Positions 27,916 through 37,165 of a DNA stretch of 64,000 nt are shown here, one piece after another. The notes beneath the pieces are model-generated. The model ran no database searches and was not told the DNA's origin. It saw only the letters and a program-made list of their open reading frames with translations. The stretch's first letter is position 1, and every line of letters starts with the position of its first letter. Source of the DNA: Virgibacillus sp. NKC19-16 (GTDB taxonomy: Bacteria; Bacillota; Bacilli; Bacillales; Amphibacillaceae); contig NZ_CP074373.1 of assembly GCF_021560035.1 (NCBI RefSeq), forward strand, positions 3,096,001 to 3,160,000, written 5' to 3'. A program made the translations under genes and the position numbers.

Positions 27916-28553
27916 TTCGATACGGTCTCCTTACTAGCCTGTTCCTTAGTAGAAGCAACTTCCTGGTTCCCAGTGCCTCCTTCAGCAACACCGTCACTTT
28001 TAGCAACGCTCACCAACGTCCCAAAGAAGCACTTAACATCCATGAAGAGACTCATCTTCTCAACATATTCCCCATCAAGCTTCGCCTTCACATTAATAGG
28101 AAGTTCATCTCTACCATTAATCTGCGCCCAACCGGTAAGTCCAGGCGGTACATTATTTGCACCATAGGTATCTCTTTCTTCTATTAGATCATACTGGTTC
28201 CAAAGCGCTGGCCTTGGACCAATGATACTCATTTGCCCAACAAAGATATTCCAGATTTGCGGAAGTTCATCCAAGCTGGTTTTTCTTAAGAATTTTCCCA
28301 TCCTTGTGATGTATTGTTCTGGATTTTTAAGAAGATGTGTTGGTGTGTCTTTTGGTGTGTCTATTCGCATGGTACGGAATTTCAGCATATTAAAATAACG
28401 CTTATGAATGCCTATACGTTTTTGTTTAAACAGTACAGGACCTTTGGAGTCTAGCTTTATTGCTGTGATTAATATAAGAAATATGGGTGATAATATCATT
28501 AATCCAATTAACGATAAAACGATATCTATCAATCTTTTTATTTTCAAATACAT
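27912..28553 (-). CDS. undecaprenyl-phosphate sugar phosphotransferase
   Basis: Initiating transferase of 213 residues that puts the first sugar-1-phosphate on undecaprenyl phosphate. It is the short monotopic form (PglC/EpsL-like), with one N-terminal hydrophobic re-entrant helix (LIDIVLSLIGLMILSPIFLI), KFRTMRID, SLDELPQIWNIFVGQMSIIG and PRPAL with the catalytic Asp-Glu. An excellent AAGGAG ribosome site precedes the ATG. The C-terminal tail after residue 185 is low-complexity and charged. Confidence 0.94.
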   Translation of the reverse strand: MYLKIKRLIDIVLSLIGLMILSPIFLILITAIKLDSKGPVLFKQKRIGIHKRYFNMLKFRTMRIDTPKDTPTHLLKNPEQYITRMGKFLRKTSLDELPQIWNIFVGQMSIIGPRPALWNQYDLIEERDTYGANNVPPGLTGWAQINGRDELPINVKAKLDGEYVEKMSLFMDVKCFFGTLVSVAKSDGVAEGGTGNQEVASTKEQASKETVSK

Positions 28554-28648
28554 GCTTTAACACTCCTTGGAGGTTAGTTGTTTCTTAATTGGAATGGAAT
28601 TTTTCCAACAAACTACGAACCCACTAATTACTACCACAACACGGCTGA

Positions 28649-28671
28649 ATGCCTCCGTAAAATGGAGGCAT
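28649..28671 (-). terminator. hairpin between ugd and the sugar transferase gene
   Basis: ATGCCTCC pairs perfectly with GGAGGCAT over a 7-base loop. There is no T-run after it, so it may be an mRNA stabiliser or partial attenuator rather than a full terminator. Confidence 0.4.
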
Positions 28672-28708
28672 CACCCTGTTATTATTCTAGGATTATAGTG
28701 ATTAAAGG

Positions 28709-30037
28709 TTAGCCCTGCAACAACACATTGTCCTCTATGCTCGCTCCGGGCCTACCAACCGAATGATACTCAACCCCAACTTCCTTCATCTCATCCAGTC
28801 CAAAACAATTCCTGCCATCAACAACGAGTGGATACTTCATCGTCTTAAACACATCTAAATCAACATGCTTAATCTCATCCCACTCGGTTACAATTAATGT
28901 GGCGTCACTACCTTCAACTGCATCTTCCACGCTTTCCGCATAGAACATATCTTCACTTAACCAATTTCTCGCATTGTCCATGGCAATTGGATCATAGCCA
29001 ACCACTTCCGCACCTTGTTCGATTAGTTTTTCCGTCAGTACAATTGAAGCTGCTTCTCGCATATCATCTGTATTCGGTTTGAAAGCTAAGCCTAGTACCG
29101 CAATTCGTTTGCCATCTAATGAAGTGAAACGCTCATATAATTTATCTAATAATAATGCCTGCTGTTTCTGATTTACTTTTACGACACCTTTTAGTAATTC
29201 AAAATCATAACCGGCATTCCCGGCAATTTGAATAAGTGCTTTTGTGTCTTTAGGGAAACAGGATCCGCCATAACCGATACCGGCATTCAGGAATTTATCC
29301 CCGATGCGCCTATCCATTCCCATGCCTTTGGCAACGTCTTCCACATTGGCATTGACACGATCACAGATATTCGCAATTTCATTAATGAAGCTGATTTTCG
29401 TAGCTAAGAAAGCATTGGAAGCATACTTAATCATTTCCGCACTTCTGACATCTGTTCTATAAATAGGAACACCAAATGGTTGATTCACTTCTTCAATCAG
29501 ACTAGCCGCATGCTCACTATCCGAGCCAATCACGATACGATCACCGTTGAAGGAATCATGAATGGCTGATCCTTCTTTTAGAAACTCCGGATTGGAAACG
29601 ACATCTACGTGTACGTTGTTGACGAGGTTTTGATTGATCACTTCTTTTACCTTGTCATTTGTGCCAACTGGTACCGTGCTCTTCGTCACAACAACGGTGT
29701 CTTTTGAAACGTGAGATGCAATTTGTGTAGCTACCTGTTTTACAAATGCCAGATTCGCAGATCCATCTTCCTTTTCCGGTGTTCCAACTGCAATATAGAT
29801 GACATCTGCTTGGTGGAATCCCGTTGCATGATCGATTGTGAAAAACAACTGGCCTGCTTCTATATTTTTAGTCATGAGTTCGGCTAAGCCTGGCTCATAA
29901 ATAGGAGAGTGTCCTTGTTTCATTTTTTCAACTTTTGCTTCGTCAATATCAATACAGGTTACATGATGGCCGATTTCAGACAGGCTTACCCCTGTTACAA
30001 GTCCGACATAACCCGTGCCAACGACAGAAATACGCAT
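28709..30037 (-). CDS. ugd: UDP-glucose 6-dehydrogenase
   Basis: Oxidises UDP-glucose to UDP-glucuronate with two NAD+ in the cytosol. The 442 residues begin with RISVVGTGYVGLVTGVSLSE (NAD loop), and then VVVTKSTVPVGT, NPEFLKEGSAIHDSF and the catalytic-cysteine motif GIGYGGSCFPKDTKAL follow. It lies just downstream of galU, so the two enzymes convert glucose-1-phosphate to UDP-glucuronate for the epimerase and glycosyltransferases of the locus. AGGTGGTGAG precedes the ATG. Confidence 0.97.
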   Translation of the reverse strand: MRISVVGTGYVGLVTGVSLSEIGHHVTCIDIDEAKVEKMKQGHSPIYEPGLAELMTKNIEAGQLFFTIDHATGFHQADVIYIAVGTPEKEDGSANLAFVKQVATQIASHVSKDTVVVTKSTVPVGTNDKVKEVINQNLVNNVHVDVVSNPEFLKEGSAIHDSFNGDRIVIGSDSEHAASLIEEVNQPFGVPIYRTDVRSAEMIKYASNAFLATKISFINEIANICDRVNANVEDVAKGMGMDRRIGDKFLNAGIGYGGSCFPKDTKALIQIAGNAGYDFELLKGVVKVNQKQQALLLDKLYERFTSLDGKRIAVLGLAFKPNTDDMREAASIVLTEKLIEQGAEVVGYDPIAMDNARNWLSEDMFYAESVEDAVEGSDATLIVTEWDEIKHVDLDVFKTMKYPLVVDGRNCFGLDEMKEVGVEYHSVGRPGASIEDNVLLQG

Positions 30038-30067
30038 GATCTCACCACCTCTTTGGATGTTTTTTTA

Positions 30068-30946
30068 CTATAACTTAGCTTTTTCCAGTAACATGTCTTT
30101 CATCATTTTCTCTATGTCTTCCGCGAATTCTGGATTATCTAAGGCAAATTCCAAGTTCGTGCGAAGGAAGCCAAGTTTCTCCCCAACGTCATAGCGTTTG
30201 CCTTCAAAGTCATACGCATATACCTTTTGCAATTCGTTCAATTGTTGAATGGCGTCTGTAAGTTGAATCTCGCCACCTGCACCAATTTGATGCTTCTCTA
30301 AATAGGAGAAGATTTCAGGCGTGAAGACATAACGTCCCATAATGGCTAGATTAGAAGGAGCTGTTCCTTGTTTTGGCTTTTCAACAAAGTCATTTACTTG
30401 ATAGCGTCTGCCTTCGATGGTGCTTGGATCCACAATGCCATAACGATGCGTTTCGTCGTCTGGTACTTGTTGTACACCTACAACGGAACTCTCTGTTTCT
30501 TCATATTGCTTGATTAGCTGCCGGAGTCCAGGTGTTTCTGCTTTGACAATATCATCACCTAATAACACGGCGAAAGGGTCGTCCCCAATGAATTTACGGG
30601 CACACCATACGGCATGACCTAGTCCTTTTGGTTCTTTTTGCCTAATAAAGTGAAGATCGACATTAGAGGCGTAGTTTACTTTATCTAATAGGTCGAATTT
30701 CTCTTTTTTCACTAGGTTCTCTTCTAATTCTAAGTTGTGGTCGAAGTGGTCTTCAATCGCACGCTTACCCTTTCCGGTCACAATGATGATGTCTTCGATG
30801 CCGGATTCAATAGCTTCCTCGACGATGTATTGAATGGTAGGCTTATCTACAATTGGTAACATCTCTTTCGGCATGGCTTTCGTTACTGGCAGAAATCTGG
30901 TGCCCAGGCCAGCTGCTGGGATAATGGCTTTTTTAACTGTTTTCAA
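30068..30946 (-). CDS. galU: UTP-glucose-1-phosphate uridylyltransferase
   Basis: Makes UDP-glucose from UTP and glucose-1-phosphate. It shows [19 protein letters not shown] (nucleotide loop), [18 protein letters not shown] and FVEKPKQG. A frame-open TTG at 30961 is actually part of the TTGGAGG ribosome site. The TTG at 30946, 8 bases after GGAGG, is the likely start and gives 292 residues, the family norm. It stands next to ugd. Confidence 0.97.
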   Translation of the reverse strand: MKTVKKAIIPAAGLGTRFLPVTKAMPKEMLPIVDKPTIQYIVEEAIESGIEDIIIVTGKGKRAIEDHFDHNLELEENLVKKEKFDLLDKVNYASNVDLHFIRQKEPKGLGHAVWCARKFIGDDPFAVLLGDDIVKAETPGLRQLIKQYEETESSVVGVQQVPDDETHRYGIVDPSTIEGRRYQVNDFVEKPKQGTAPSNLAIMGRYVFTPEIFSYLEKHQIGAGGEIQLTDAIQQLNELQKVYAYDFEGKRYDVGEKLGFLRTNLEFALDNPEFAEDIEKMMKDMLLEKAKL

Positions 30947-30991
30947 GTGTATTACCTCCAAGTTAAATCTATTATGTACACGTCCGTGAGT

Positions 30992-32818
30992 TTACGAGCC
31001 CTTCACTGACAACTCTGTCCGTTCCATATATACAATTTGCATTAATGCATCTTTTAGGTCTTCAGGCGCGTACTGGTTAAAGCGAGCGATCAGATCAACC
31101 AACACATCCGGATCGACCTCAACCGTTCTCCCAACATAAATCTTTTCATAAACTTCACCAGGAAGGACTTCATCTTCGCCGAGAAGCTCTTCATACAGCT
31201 TCTCTCCAGGCCGGATCCCTGCGTATTGGATTGGAATTTCTTCTTCGGTATAGCCTGATAGTTTAATAAGATTACGAGCTAGATCAACAATTTTCACAGG
31301 CTCACCCATATCCAGGACAAAGATTTCGCCACCTTTGGCTAGCGTCCCTGCCTGGATGACGAGTCGGGATGCTTCCGGGATCGTCATGAAGTACCGTGTC
31401 ATTTTCGGATCGGTTACGGTGACGGGGCCGCCTTTTTCAATTTGTTTCTTAAATAGCGGGATCACGCTGCCCCGGCTTCCGAGTACATTGCCGAATCTCA
31501 CTGCAACGAATTTTGTTTTGCTGCGGCTTGCCAGGTCTTGGACAACCATTTCCGCGACACGTTTTGTTGCACCCATGACGTTTGTCGGATTGACTGCTTT
31601 GTCTGTCGATACGAGCACAAACTTGCTTACACCGAATGTATCAGCAGCTTCTGCGACATTTTTCGTGCCGATGATATTGTTTTTTACGGCTTCATGTGCA
31701 TTGGCTTCCATTAACGGCACATGCTTATGAGCCGCAGCATGGTAAATGATGGCCGGTTGATACGCTTCGACAATGTCAAAAATCCGTTGTTGATCCTGCA
31801 CGTCAGCGATGATGGGAATGATCTCCGTTTCAGTGTCTCCGAACTTTTCCCGGAGTTCCATATTAATCGTATAAATGCTGAATTCCCCGTGGCCGACGAG
31901 GAGGATTTTTGCCGGTGTGAAGCGCATGAGCTGACGCGTTATTTCCGAGCCAATCGATCCACCTGCACCGGTTACCATGACGGTCGTATTTGTGACGTAA
32001 TCGGATATCGCGTTGATATCGAGTTCGACTGGGTCACGTCCGAGTAAATCCTCGACTTCTACATTTTTCAGGTGGCTAACTGATACCTTCCCTGTCATGA
32101 GATCCTCAATTTTCGGGATCATTTGCACCTTGGCGTTTGTCTTATTACATTGTACGACAATTTTCTCGAGTGCGCCATTACGTAAGGAAGGAATGGCAAT
32201 GACGATATGCTCGATATTCATATCCTCGACGATATCCGGAATGTCCTTGACTTTTCCTAAGACGGATAAATTATATAATTGCATTTTCTGCTTTTTCTGG
32301 TTATCGTCGACGAACGCTACCGGGAGCAATTCGGCATCATTTTCATTTTTCAATTGCCGGGCAATCATTGCACCAGCAGAGCCTGCACCGACAATCAGCG
32401 TGCGTTTTTGTTTATTTTTAGGCGTTATGTATCGATCACGGTAGATGCGCCACATGAAGCGTGATCCACCAATCAGGATAATATGTAACATCCAGGTTAC
32501 AAGGAGTGCTCTACGATACAGTGCAAAGTCATTGACGAAATACATGACGACCGCGGCGCTTGCTACCGATAATGTAATAGCTTGAACAATCGAGACTAAT
32601 TCTCCCACACTCGCATAGGCCCAAACCTTATTATAGAGCTTGTACAGCGCCGCAAATAAATGATGAAAGATTAGTAGTGCAATAGCGCTAATAACGATGG
32701 CGCTCATGTTTAACGCCTCTGTGAACGGATATACAATCCATGACGCGATGAAAATGGCGGTACTGACGATGATGGAATCGAGAATGATTAATAAGGTCAG
32801 CCGCTTGCTGTAGCTCAT
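30992..32818 (-). CDS. membrane-bound nucleotide-sugar 4,6-dehydratase (EpsC/PglF/CapD type)
   Basis: Protein of 608 residues with four N-terminal membrane helices (residues 7-110), a CoA-binding-like Rossmann domain (TLIVGAGSAGAMIARQL near 140) and a C-terminal SDR domain with VTGAGGSIGSEITRQL near 283. Its catalytic motif is STDKAVNPTNVMGATKR, with Thr-Asp-Lys replacing the usual Tyr. It converts UDP-GlcNAc to the 4-keto-6-deoxy sugar, first step toward bacillosamine or similar amino sugars. It is separated from the regulator genes by 236 bases and heads the synthesis part of the locus. Confidence 0.93.
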   Translation of the reverse strand: MSYSKRLTLLIILDSIIVSTAIFIASWIVYPFTEALNMSAIVISAIALLIFHHLFAALYKLYNKVWAYASVGELVSIVQAITLSVASAAVVMYFVNDFALYRRALLVTWMLHIILIGGSRFMWRIYRDRYITPKNKQKRTLIVGAGSAGAMIARQLKNENDAELLPVAFVDDNQKKQKMQLYNLSVLGKVKDIPDIVEDMNIEHIVIAIPSLRNGALEKIVVQCNKTNAKVQMIPKIEDLMTGKVSVSHLKNVEVEDLLGRDPVELDINAISDYVTNTTVMVTGAGGSIGSEITRQLMRFTPAKILLVGHGEFSIYTINMELREKFGDTETEIIPIIADVQDQQRIFDIVEAYQPAIIYHAAAHKHVPLMEANAHEAVKNNIIGTKNVAEAADTFGVSKFVLVSTDKAVNPTNVMGATKRVAEMVVQDLASRSKTKFVAVRFGNVLGSRGSVIPLFKKQIEKGGPVTVTDPKMTRYFMTIPEASRLVIQAGTLAKGGEIFVLDMGEPVKIVDLARNLIKLSGYTEEEIPIQYAGIRPGEKLYEELLGEDEVLPGEVYEKIYVGRTVEVDPDVLVDLIARFNQYAPEDLKDALMQIVYMERTELSVKGS

Positions 32819-33054
32819 TTATGCGTCTCCTTTCTTGATTGGTTTAGTTTGATCATAACATACATATTTCATTTTCTAATGAGGTTTTTCGACTATTTAT
32901 TGTTAAATTCATGTAAAGTTGACACATTTATGCTTTTACTGCACCTAGTAAAAAACGCACAACTATTATAATACTAAATACCCAGTCATATTTCTAGTGA
33001 CTTTTGATGAATTTAGTCATATTTTATGCTTGAACGGTCAAAGATAGGGATAGG

Positions 33055-33720
33055 TTACGTATTTTCCGGAAGCAATCCACGTAAATAGACGATAACATCT
33101 TTGCGATGATGGATATCGATTTTATTATAAATTTCACTGATATAATTTTTTATCGTACCTTCACTAAGGAAAAGCTGCTGAGCGATATATTTATTTGTTG
33201 TTTCCTTCATGATGAGATAGGCAATATCAAGCTCTCTTCTGGTCATGTGAATATGCCGCTTGTCGAGTTCCCGGCCAAGCAGCTGCTTCTTGCTGTATTT
33301 GAATCCCTGGATCTTTTTTGCCAGGATACTTGCCGCTTCCCCGGATATGACAACCTGATCGTCATAGGCGTTTCGAATCGATTGAATCAACCTTGTTGCA
33401 TCCAGACTTTTCAGAAGGAAGCCATCAGCACCCCAAACAAGCCCCGCTACAACTAAATCCTCATCAGCAAATGAGGTCAACAAAATAATTTTGACATCCG
33501 GGTAATTATCTTTGAGGTGCGTGGTCGCTATGATCCCACTAACCCGAGGCATATAAATATCCATTAGGATAACGTCAACCTCCGAGTGTTCCATGAACCT
33601 CACAGCCTCCTCCCCATCAGAAGCTGTTCCAACTACCTCCATATCATCAATTTGCTCAATTAACGCACGAACCCCTTCCGTGAATAGCCGCTGATCATCG
33701 GCTAACAGTATCCTAATCAT
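33055..33720 (-). CDS. NarL/FixJ-family response regulator (copy 1)
   Basis: Receiver domain (residues 1-120; acidic DD near 8-9, phospho-Asp in VDVILMDIYMPR near 54, Thr/Ser in LLTSF, Lys in FLLKS) followed by a LuxR-type helix-turn-helix (MTRRELDIAYLIMKETTNKY, then IAQQLFLSEGTIKNYISEIY). No histidine kinase gene is nearby. It is homologous to the regulator at 35277-35939, and both follow a CpsB-like phosphatase gene. It probably controls transcription of the polysaccharide locus. Confidence 0.92.
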   Translation of the reverse strand: MIRILLADDQRLFTEGVRALIEQIDDMEVVGTASDGEEAVRFMEHSEVDVILMDIYMPRVSGIIATTHLKDNYPDVKIILLTSFADEDLVVAGLVWGADGFLLKSLDATRLIQSIRNAYDDQVVISGEAASILAKKIQGFKYSKKQLLGRELDKRHIHMTRRELDIAYLIMKETTNKYIAQQLFLSEGTIKNYISEIYNKIDIHHRKDVIVYLRGLLPENT

Positions 33721-33780
33721 AACTAACTGCCCCTTTTAATTTTGCCGTTGTTCACTTCCCTTTTTTGGTTTCTGTTTCTA

Positions 33781-34205
33781 TTTCTATTGTAGACGCGCTC
33801 TCACGCATTAGAGGTGCTGTCTCCCGTCTAGGTGCGGCGCTCTCCCGTTTTGCTGCGCCTCTCTCCCACTTCAGTGCTTCTCTCTCCCGAAACCTCTCAC
33901 TAAATTCGAACTTCAACGATTTCACCAATTGGAACTTAGTTAATGAAGTGCCGGTTATAGAGAAGAGGAAATACAAGAACTCGCTCTCTACTTGAGCGAG
34001 TTGGCTGATTTTTCCATTCGGTGTGGGGCTCTCCCGATTTAGAATCATTCTCTACCGTTTTGGAGGTGCGCTCTCCCGGTTTGGAGATGCTGTCTCCCGA
34101 TTTCAAGATGCGCTCTCCCGATTCGGAGCCATTCTCTACCGTTTTCGACGCATGCTCTCCCGATTCGAAGCCGCACCCTCCCAGAATCATGCTCCCACTC
34201 AGCCG
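33781..34205. repeat. 21-bp periodic intergenic array, family A
   Basis: Two blocks (33781-33890 and 34023-34205) of a core CTCTCCCG(A/G/T)TTT/C repeated every 21 bp with about 9 variable bases between. Five or six consecutive modules in the second block are exactly 21 bases long, and the variant core CTCTACCGTTTT occurs twice 63 bp apart. The second block begins right after the stop of the CpsB-like gene. The array creates open frames with 7-residue periodicity in several phases that have no ribosome sites. Confidence 0.9.
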
Positions 34206-34210
34206 AACTC

Positions 34211-34975
34211 CTAAAACAATCCCAAAAATTTCTTCTTCCTAATCATCTCAGGCTCCATCCGATTTACATTCATGTTGCCAACAAGGAGTTGACTATTTTC
34301 ATAGAACATATAAAAATAATCCGCGCCATGGGTTTTCTTTACATCCTGGAATGCTTCATCCATCAAAAATCCACGCGTAGTCGTATTATGCGCATCCGAA
34401 GCAATAAAATGCGTTTGGTTCGCTTCAATCAATTGATTAGAAAATTTCTGGATGCTTTTACCGAACTTGCCGACAACACTTCCTGCGGTAACTTGAGTTA
34501 GTGCCCCTTTGCGCACAAATTCATACAATCTGGAAGGATGTTCAAGAAGTTCTCGATTCCGTTCCGGATGCACAATAATCGGTGTGAAGCCTGTCACTTG
34601 AATATCAAATAGCATCTGCTTCGCATATCTAGGTACATGATCAGACGGGAATTCGACAAATAGATACTTTGTGTTGTTTAATGCGAGAAGCTCTCCGTTA
34701 TTAATATCTTCAATCATGTCCCCGTTTATCCGCACTTCCTGGCCAGGTAGTACAGTGAGTGGGATATCCTCATCGACGAAAAGATCATTTAAAATAGATA
34801 CATTCGTTAAAATCATTTGACGATCATTTTCAAATTGTCCATTGCGATGATGAGGAGTTGCGATGATGGTATCAATTCCTTCATTGATAGCCGCTTTAGC
34901 CATCGCTAGACTGTCCGCTTCCGTTTTCGCCCCATCATCGACACCAGGCAATATATGACTATGAATATCGATCAT
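34211..34975 (-). CDS. CpsB/YwqE-type protein-tyrosine phosphatase (copy 1)
   Basis: Manganese-dependent PHP-fold phosphatase of 254 residues that removes phosphate from the BY-kinase of the locus. Metal ligands are visible as MIDIHSHILPGVDDGA at the N-terminus, ATPHHRNGQ, PGQEVRI, VHPERNRE and SDAHN. A paralogue is at 36122-36895. AGGGGTGAT precedes the ATG at 34975. Confidence 0.94.
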   Translation of the reverse strand: MIDIHSHILPGVDDGAKTEADSLAMAKAAINEGIDTIIATPHHRNGQFENDRQMILTNVSILNDLFVDEDIPLTVLPGQEVRINGDMIEDINNGELLALNNTKYLFVEFPSDHVPRYAKQMLFDIQVTGFTPIIVHPERNRELLEHPSRLYEFVRKGALTQVTAGSVVGKFGKSIQKFSNQLIEANQTHFIASDAHNTTTRGFLMDEAFQDVKKTHGADYFYMFYENSQLLVGNMNVNRMEPEMIRKKKFLGLF

Positions 34976-35094
34976 TTTATATCACCCCTATAATTTTTGT
35001 TAATTGTTATAGCCGTCGAAATTGTTCAATTATTACGTAGTGTAACAGAGTGGGCCATTTTTTTACAATAACTGGATTGCATTTAGAATGCACC

Positions 35095-35132
35095 GGTACT
35101 TTAACGCGTTAATGTACCTGGGGACAGTCCCC
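35095..35132. repeat. double palindrome resembling a REP-type element
   Basis: GGTAC at 35095 begins a 24-bp imperfect palindrome centred on TTAACGCGTTAA, directly followed by GGGGACAGTCCCC at 35120-35132. The GGGGAC-x-GTCCCC motif recurs in REP elements of many Bacillota; copy number cannot be judged from one window. Confidence 0.5.
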
Positions 35133-35276
35133 CTCGGCATGGCAGGATTTCATTTAAATAGGCTATCAGATTGATCATTCATTATATCATAGATAGATTC
35201 CATGAAAAATTTCTTGCTTACATAACATATTTTCGTCATTGTTCTTTACCTACCTGTATTCTTAGATGTTTTTTGT

Positions 35277-35939
35277 TCACTTATTACGTTCTAATAAACG
35301 GAGAAGGTCGATGGCTTCTTTGCGATTTTGTACGTTCAACTTGTCGTATATTCCGCTAATATAATTCTTTATGGTTCCAACGCCTAAAAGAATTTCCTCG
35401 GCTATTTGCTGATTCGTGTATCTATTCTTAAGTAAATACATAATATCTAGCTCACGCTTTGTAAACTTGTATCCGCGGATTTCTAATCTTTTCGCAAGTA
35501 ACTGTTCTCTATCAAATGTTAACTCCCATATTTTAGCCGTAATAATCTGTGCAATCTTCCCAGACAGGACAATATCACATCTATATGTGGCTCTAATCGT
35601 TTGGGTCAGTGTATCCGCATATAAATTTTTATATAAAAATGCATCTACGCCGGCATTTATACCAGTTATCACAAAGTCTTCCTCTAGATCCTCTGTTAAC
35701 ATGATAACTTTTATCAAAGGGTATTTCTCTTTTAAATATACCATTGTGACGATCCCGTCCATGTCCGGCATATGGCTGTCCATCAATACAACATCTATTT
35801 GGGTTTCTTTTATTTTTTGAATAGCAGTCTCACCGTTTTCTGCTGTTTCCATTACGCGGATATCATTTGTTTGATCAATGATCGCCTCGACCCCTTCCCG
35901 AAGCAGTCGCTGATTTTCTACAATCATAATTTCTATCAA
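35277..35939 (-). CDS. NarL/FixJ-family response regulator (copy 2)
   Basis: 220 residues with a receiver domain (phospho-Asp in VDVVLMDSHMPD near residue 54) and a LuxR helix-turn-helix (FTKRELDIMYLLKNRYTNQQ, then GVGTIKNYISGIYDKL). The receiver has MLTEDLEEDF where the Thr/Ser switch is expected, and YKNL supplies the Lys. A TTG at 35939 is preferred because it keeps the first beta strand (IEIMIVEN) and has GAGGGCGAG upstream. No sensor kinase is encoded nearby. Confidence 0.9.
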   Translation of the reverse strand: MIEIMIVENQRLLREGVEAIIDQTNDIRVMETAENGETAIQKIKETQIDVVLMDSHMPDMDGIVTMVYLKEKYPLIKVIMLTEDLEEDFVITGINAGVDAFLYKNLYADTLTQTIRATYRCDIVLSGKIAQIITAKIWELTFDREQLLAKRLEIRGYKFTKRELDIMYLLKNRYTNQQIAEEILLGVGTIKNYISGIYDKLNVQNRKEAIDLLRLLERNK

Positions 35940-36083
35940 CGCTCTCGCCCTCTCAATAAAAATTAGTGGGACATAATCGCATGACTTTATTCCTATATAT
36001 TATTCAATATATCCAGCCCAAATGGATATATACCTCACGAAATAAAATGGATTTTCTAGTATCTTCAGTGAATTATAATTGCT

Positions 36084-36119
36084 CAAAAAAATAGAACACC
36101 CCATTCAGAAGGTGCTCTG
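36084..36119 (-). terminator. Rho-independent terminator after the second phosphatase
   Basis: On the minus strand AGAGCACC pairs with GGTGTTCT and is followed by ATTTTTTTG. It lies 3 bases after the phosphatase stop, so the kinase-phosphatase unit can be transcribed apart from the downstream genes. Confidence 0.8.
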
Positions 36120-36121
36120 GT

Positions 36122-36895
36122 CTATACCTTAAATAAACCCCATTTCTTTTTTAAGGAGATTCGCTCAGGCGCATCCATTTGAATCTTATTGCCAATAAGA
36201 AGTGCTTCGCTATTTTCCATCAACTGATATTCAAGTGTATTTCCATGGCTCTTTCTAACTTCCGAATAAGCTTGACGCAAGTAAAACCCGCGCCGTTTAT
36301 TATTATGTGCATCGGACCCCATAAAGTGAACCTGATTTGTTTCGAGTAACTGATGGGAAAAACGTTGAATTTTCCTCCCGGCTTTCCCAATCAAACTAGA
36401 CGCGCTAATTTGTGTTAATGCACCATTTTTTACAATTCGATACAGCTTATCAGGATTCTCCAGAATTTCATGATTCTTTTCTGGATGGGCAATGATCGGC
36501 TTGTATCCTGCGATTTGCATATCAAACAATAGTTGCGTCGTATACCCGGGAACATGATTAGACGGCAATTCCACCAATACATATCCACTATCCCCGTTTA
36601 ACGGAAGTATGTCGCCTCTTTTTATATCTTCAATTATATCCCCGTAAATTCGCGTTTCCTGACCTGGGAGTATCTGCACTGGAATCTGCTCCTTTTGAAG
36701 CTTTCCATTCAAATAATCCGTTGCTCCAATAATGTTCGCTCCCGGGTTCATATACGATCCATTTTGATGATGTGGTGTAGCAATTATTTTCTGTATTCCC
36801 TCATTAGCAGCTTCCCGCGCCATTGCAAGACTCTCTGGTAATGAAACAGCGCCATCATCTACGCCCGGCAAAATGTGACAATGAATATCGATCAT
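36122..36895 (-). CDS. CpsB/YwqE-type protein-tyrosine phosphatase (copy 2)
   Basis: PHP-fold phosphatase of 257 residues, paralogous to the product at 34211-34975 along its whole length. It has MIDIHCHILPGVDDGA, ATPHHQNGSY, PGQETRI, AHPEKNHE and GSDAHN. The ATG at 36895 is preferred over the GTG at 36904 because AGGGGTGG lies just upstream. It is nearest to the BY-kinase gene and is its likely direct partner. Confidence 0.94.
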   Translation of the reverse strand: MIDIHCHILPGVDDGAVSLPESLAMAREAANEGIQKIIATPHHQNGSYMNPGANIIGATDYLNGKLQKEQIPVQILPGQETRIYGDIIEDIKRGDILPLNGDSGYVLVELPSNHVPGYTTQLLFDMQIAGYKPIIAHPEKNHEILENPDKLYRIVKNGALTQISASSLIGKAGRKIQRFSHQLLETNQVHFMGSDAHNNKRRGFYLRQAYSEVRKSHGNTLEYQLMENSEALLIGNKIQMDAPERISLKKKWGLFKV

Positions 36896-37119
36896 TTTGA
36901 CCACCCCTTTAATAGCTTCTAATTAATCTCTCTATTTTTCCACGGTATCTATAGGTAAAAAAACCTAATGAATGTTAGTATATCAAAATTAGTGATTATT
37001 CGAAGTTTATGAGAGTCATCATTTAATCACTTTTTTGGGAAAAAGTCATATTATAATAGGCGGGCATTTGGATGGATACTTACAGTAAGCAAGTTATCAA
37101 ATGATAGTAGCATATTACT

Positions 37120-37155
37120 AAAAAACTTCCCATCATGATAGATGAGAAGTTTTTT
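37120..37155 (-). terminator. terminator after the BY-kinase gene
   Basis: AAAAAACTTC at 37120-37129 pairs with GAAGTTTTTT at 37146-37155; it serves either strand and lies 11 bases after the kinase stop. Its presence splits wzz-wze from the rest of the locus. Confidence 0.8.
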
Positions 37156-37165
37156 AATGGGTTCA

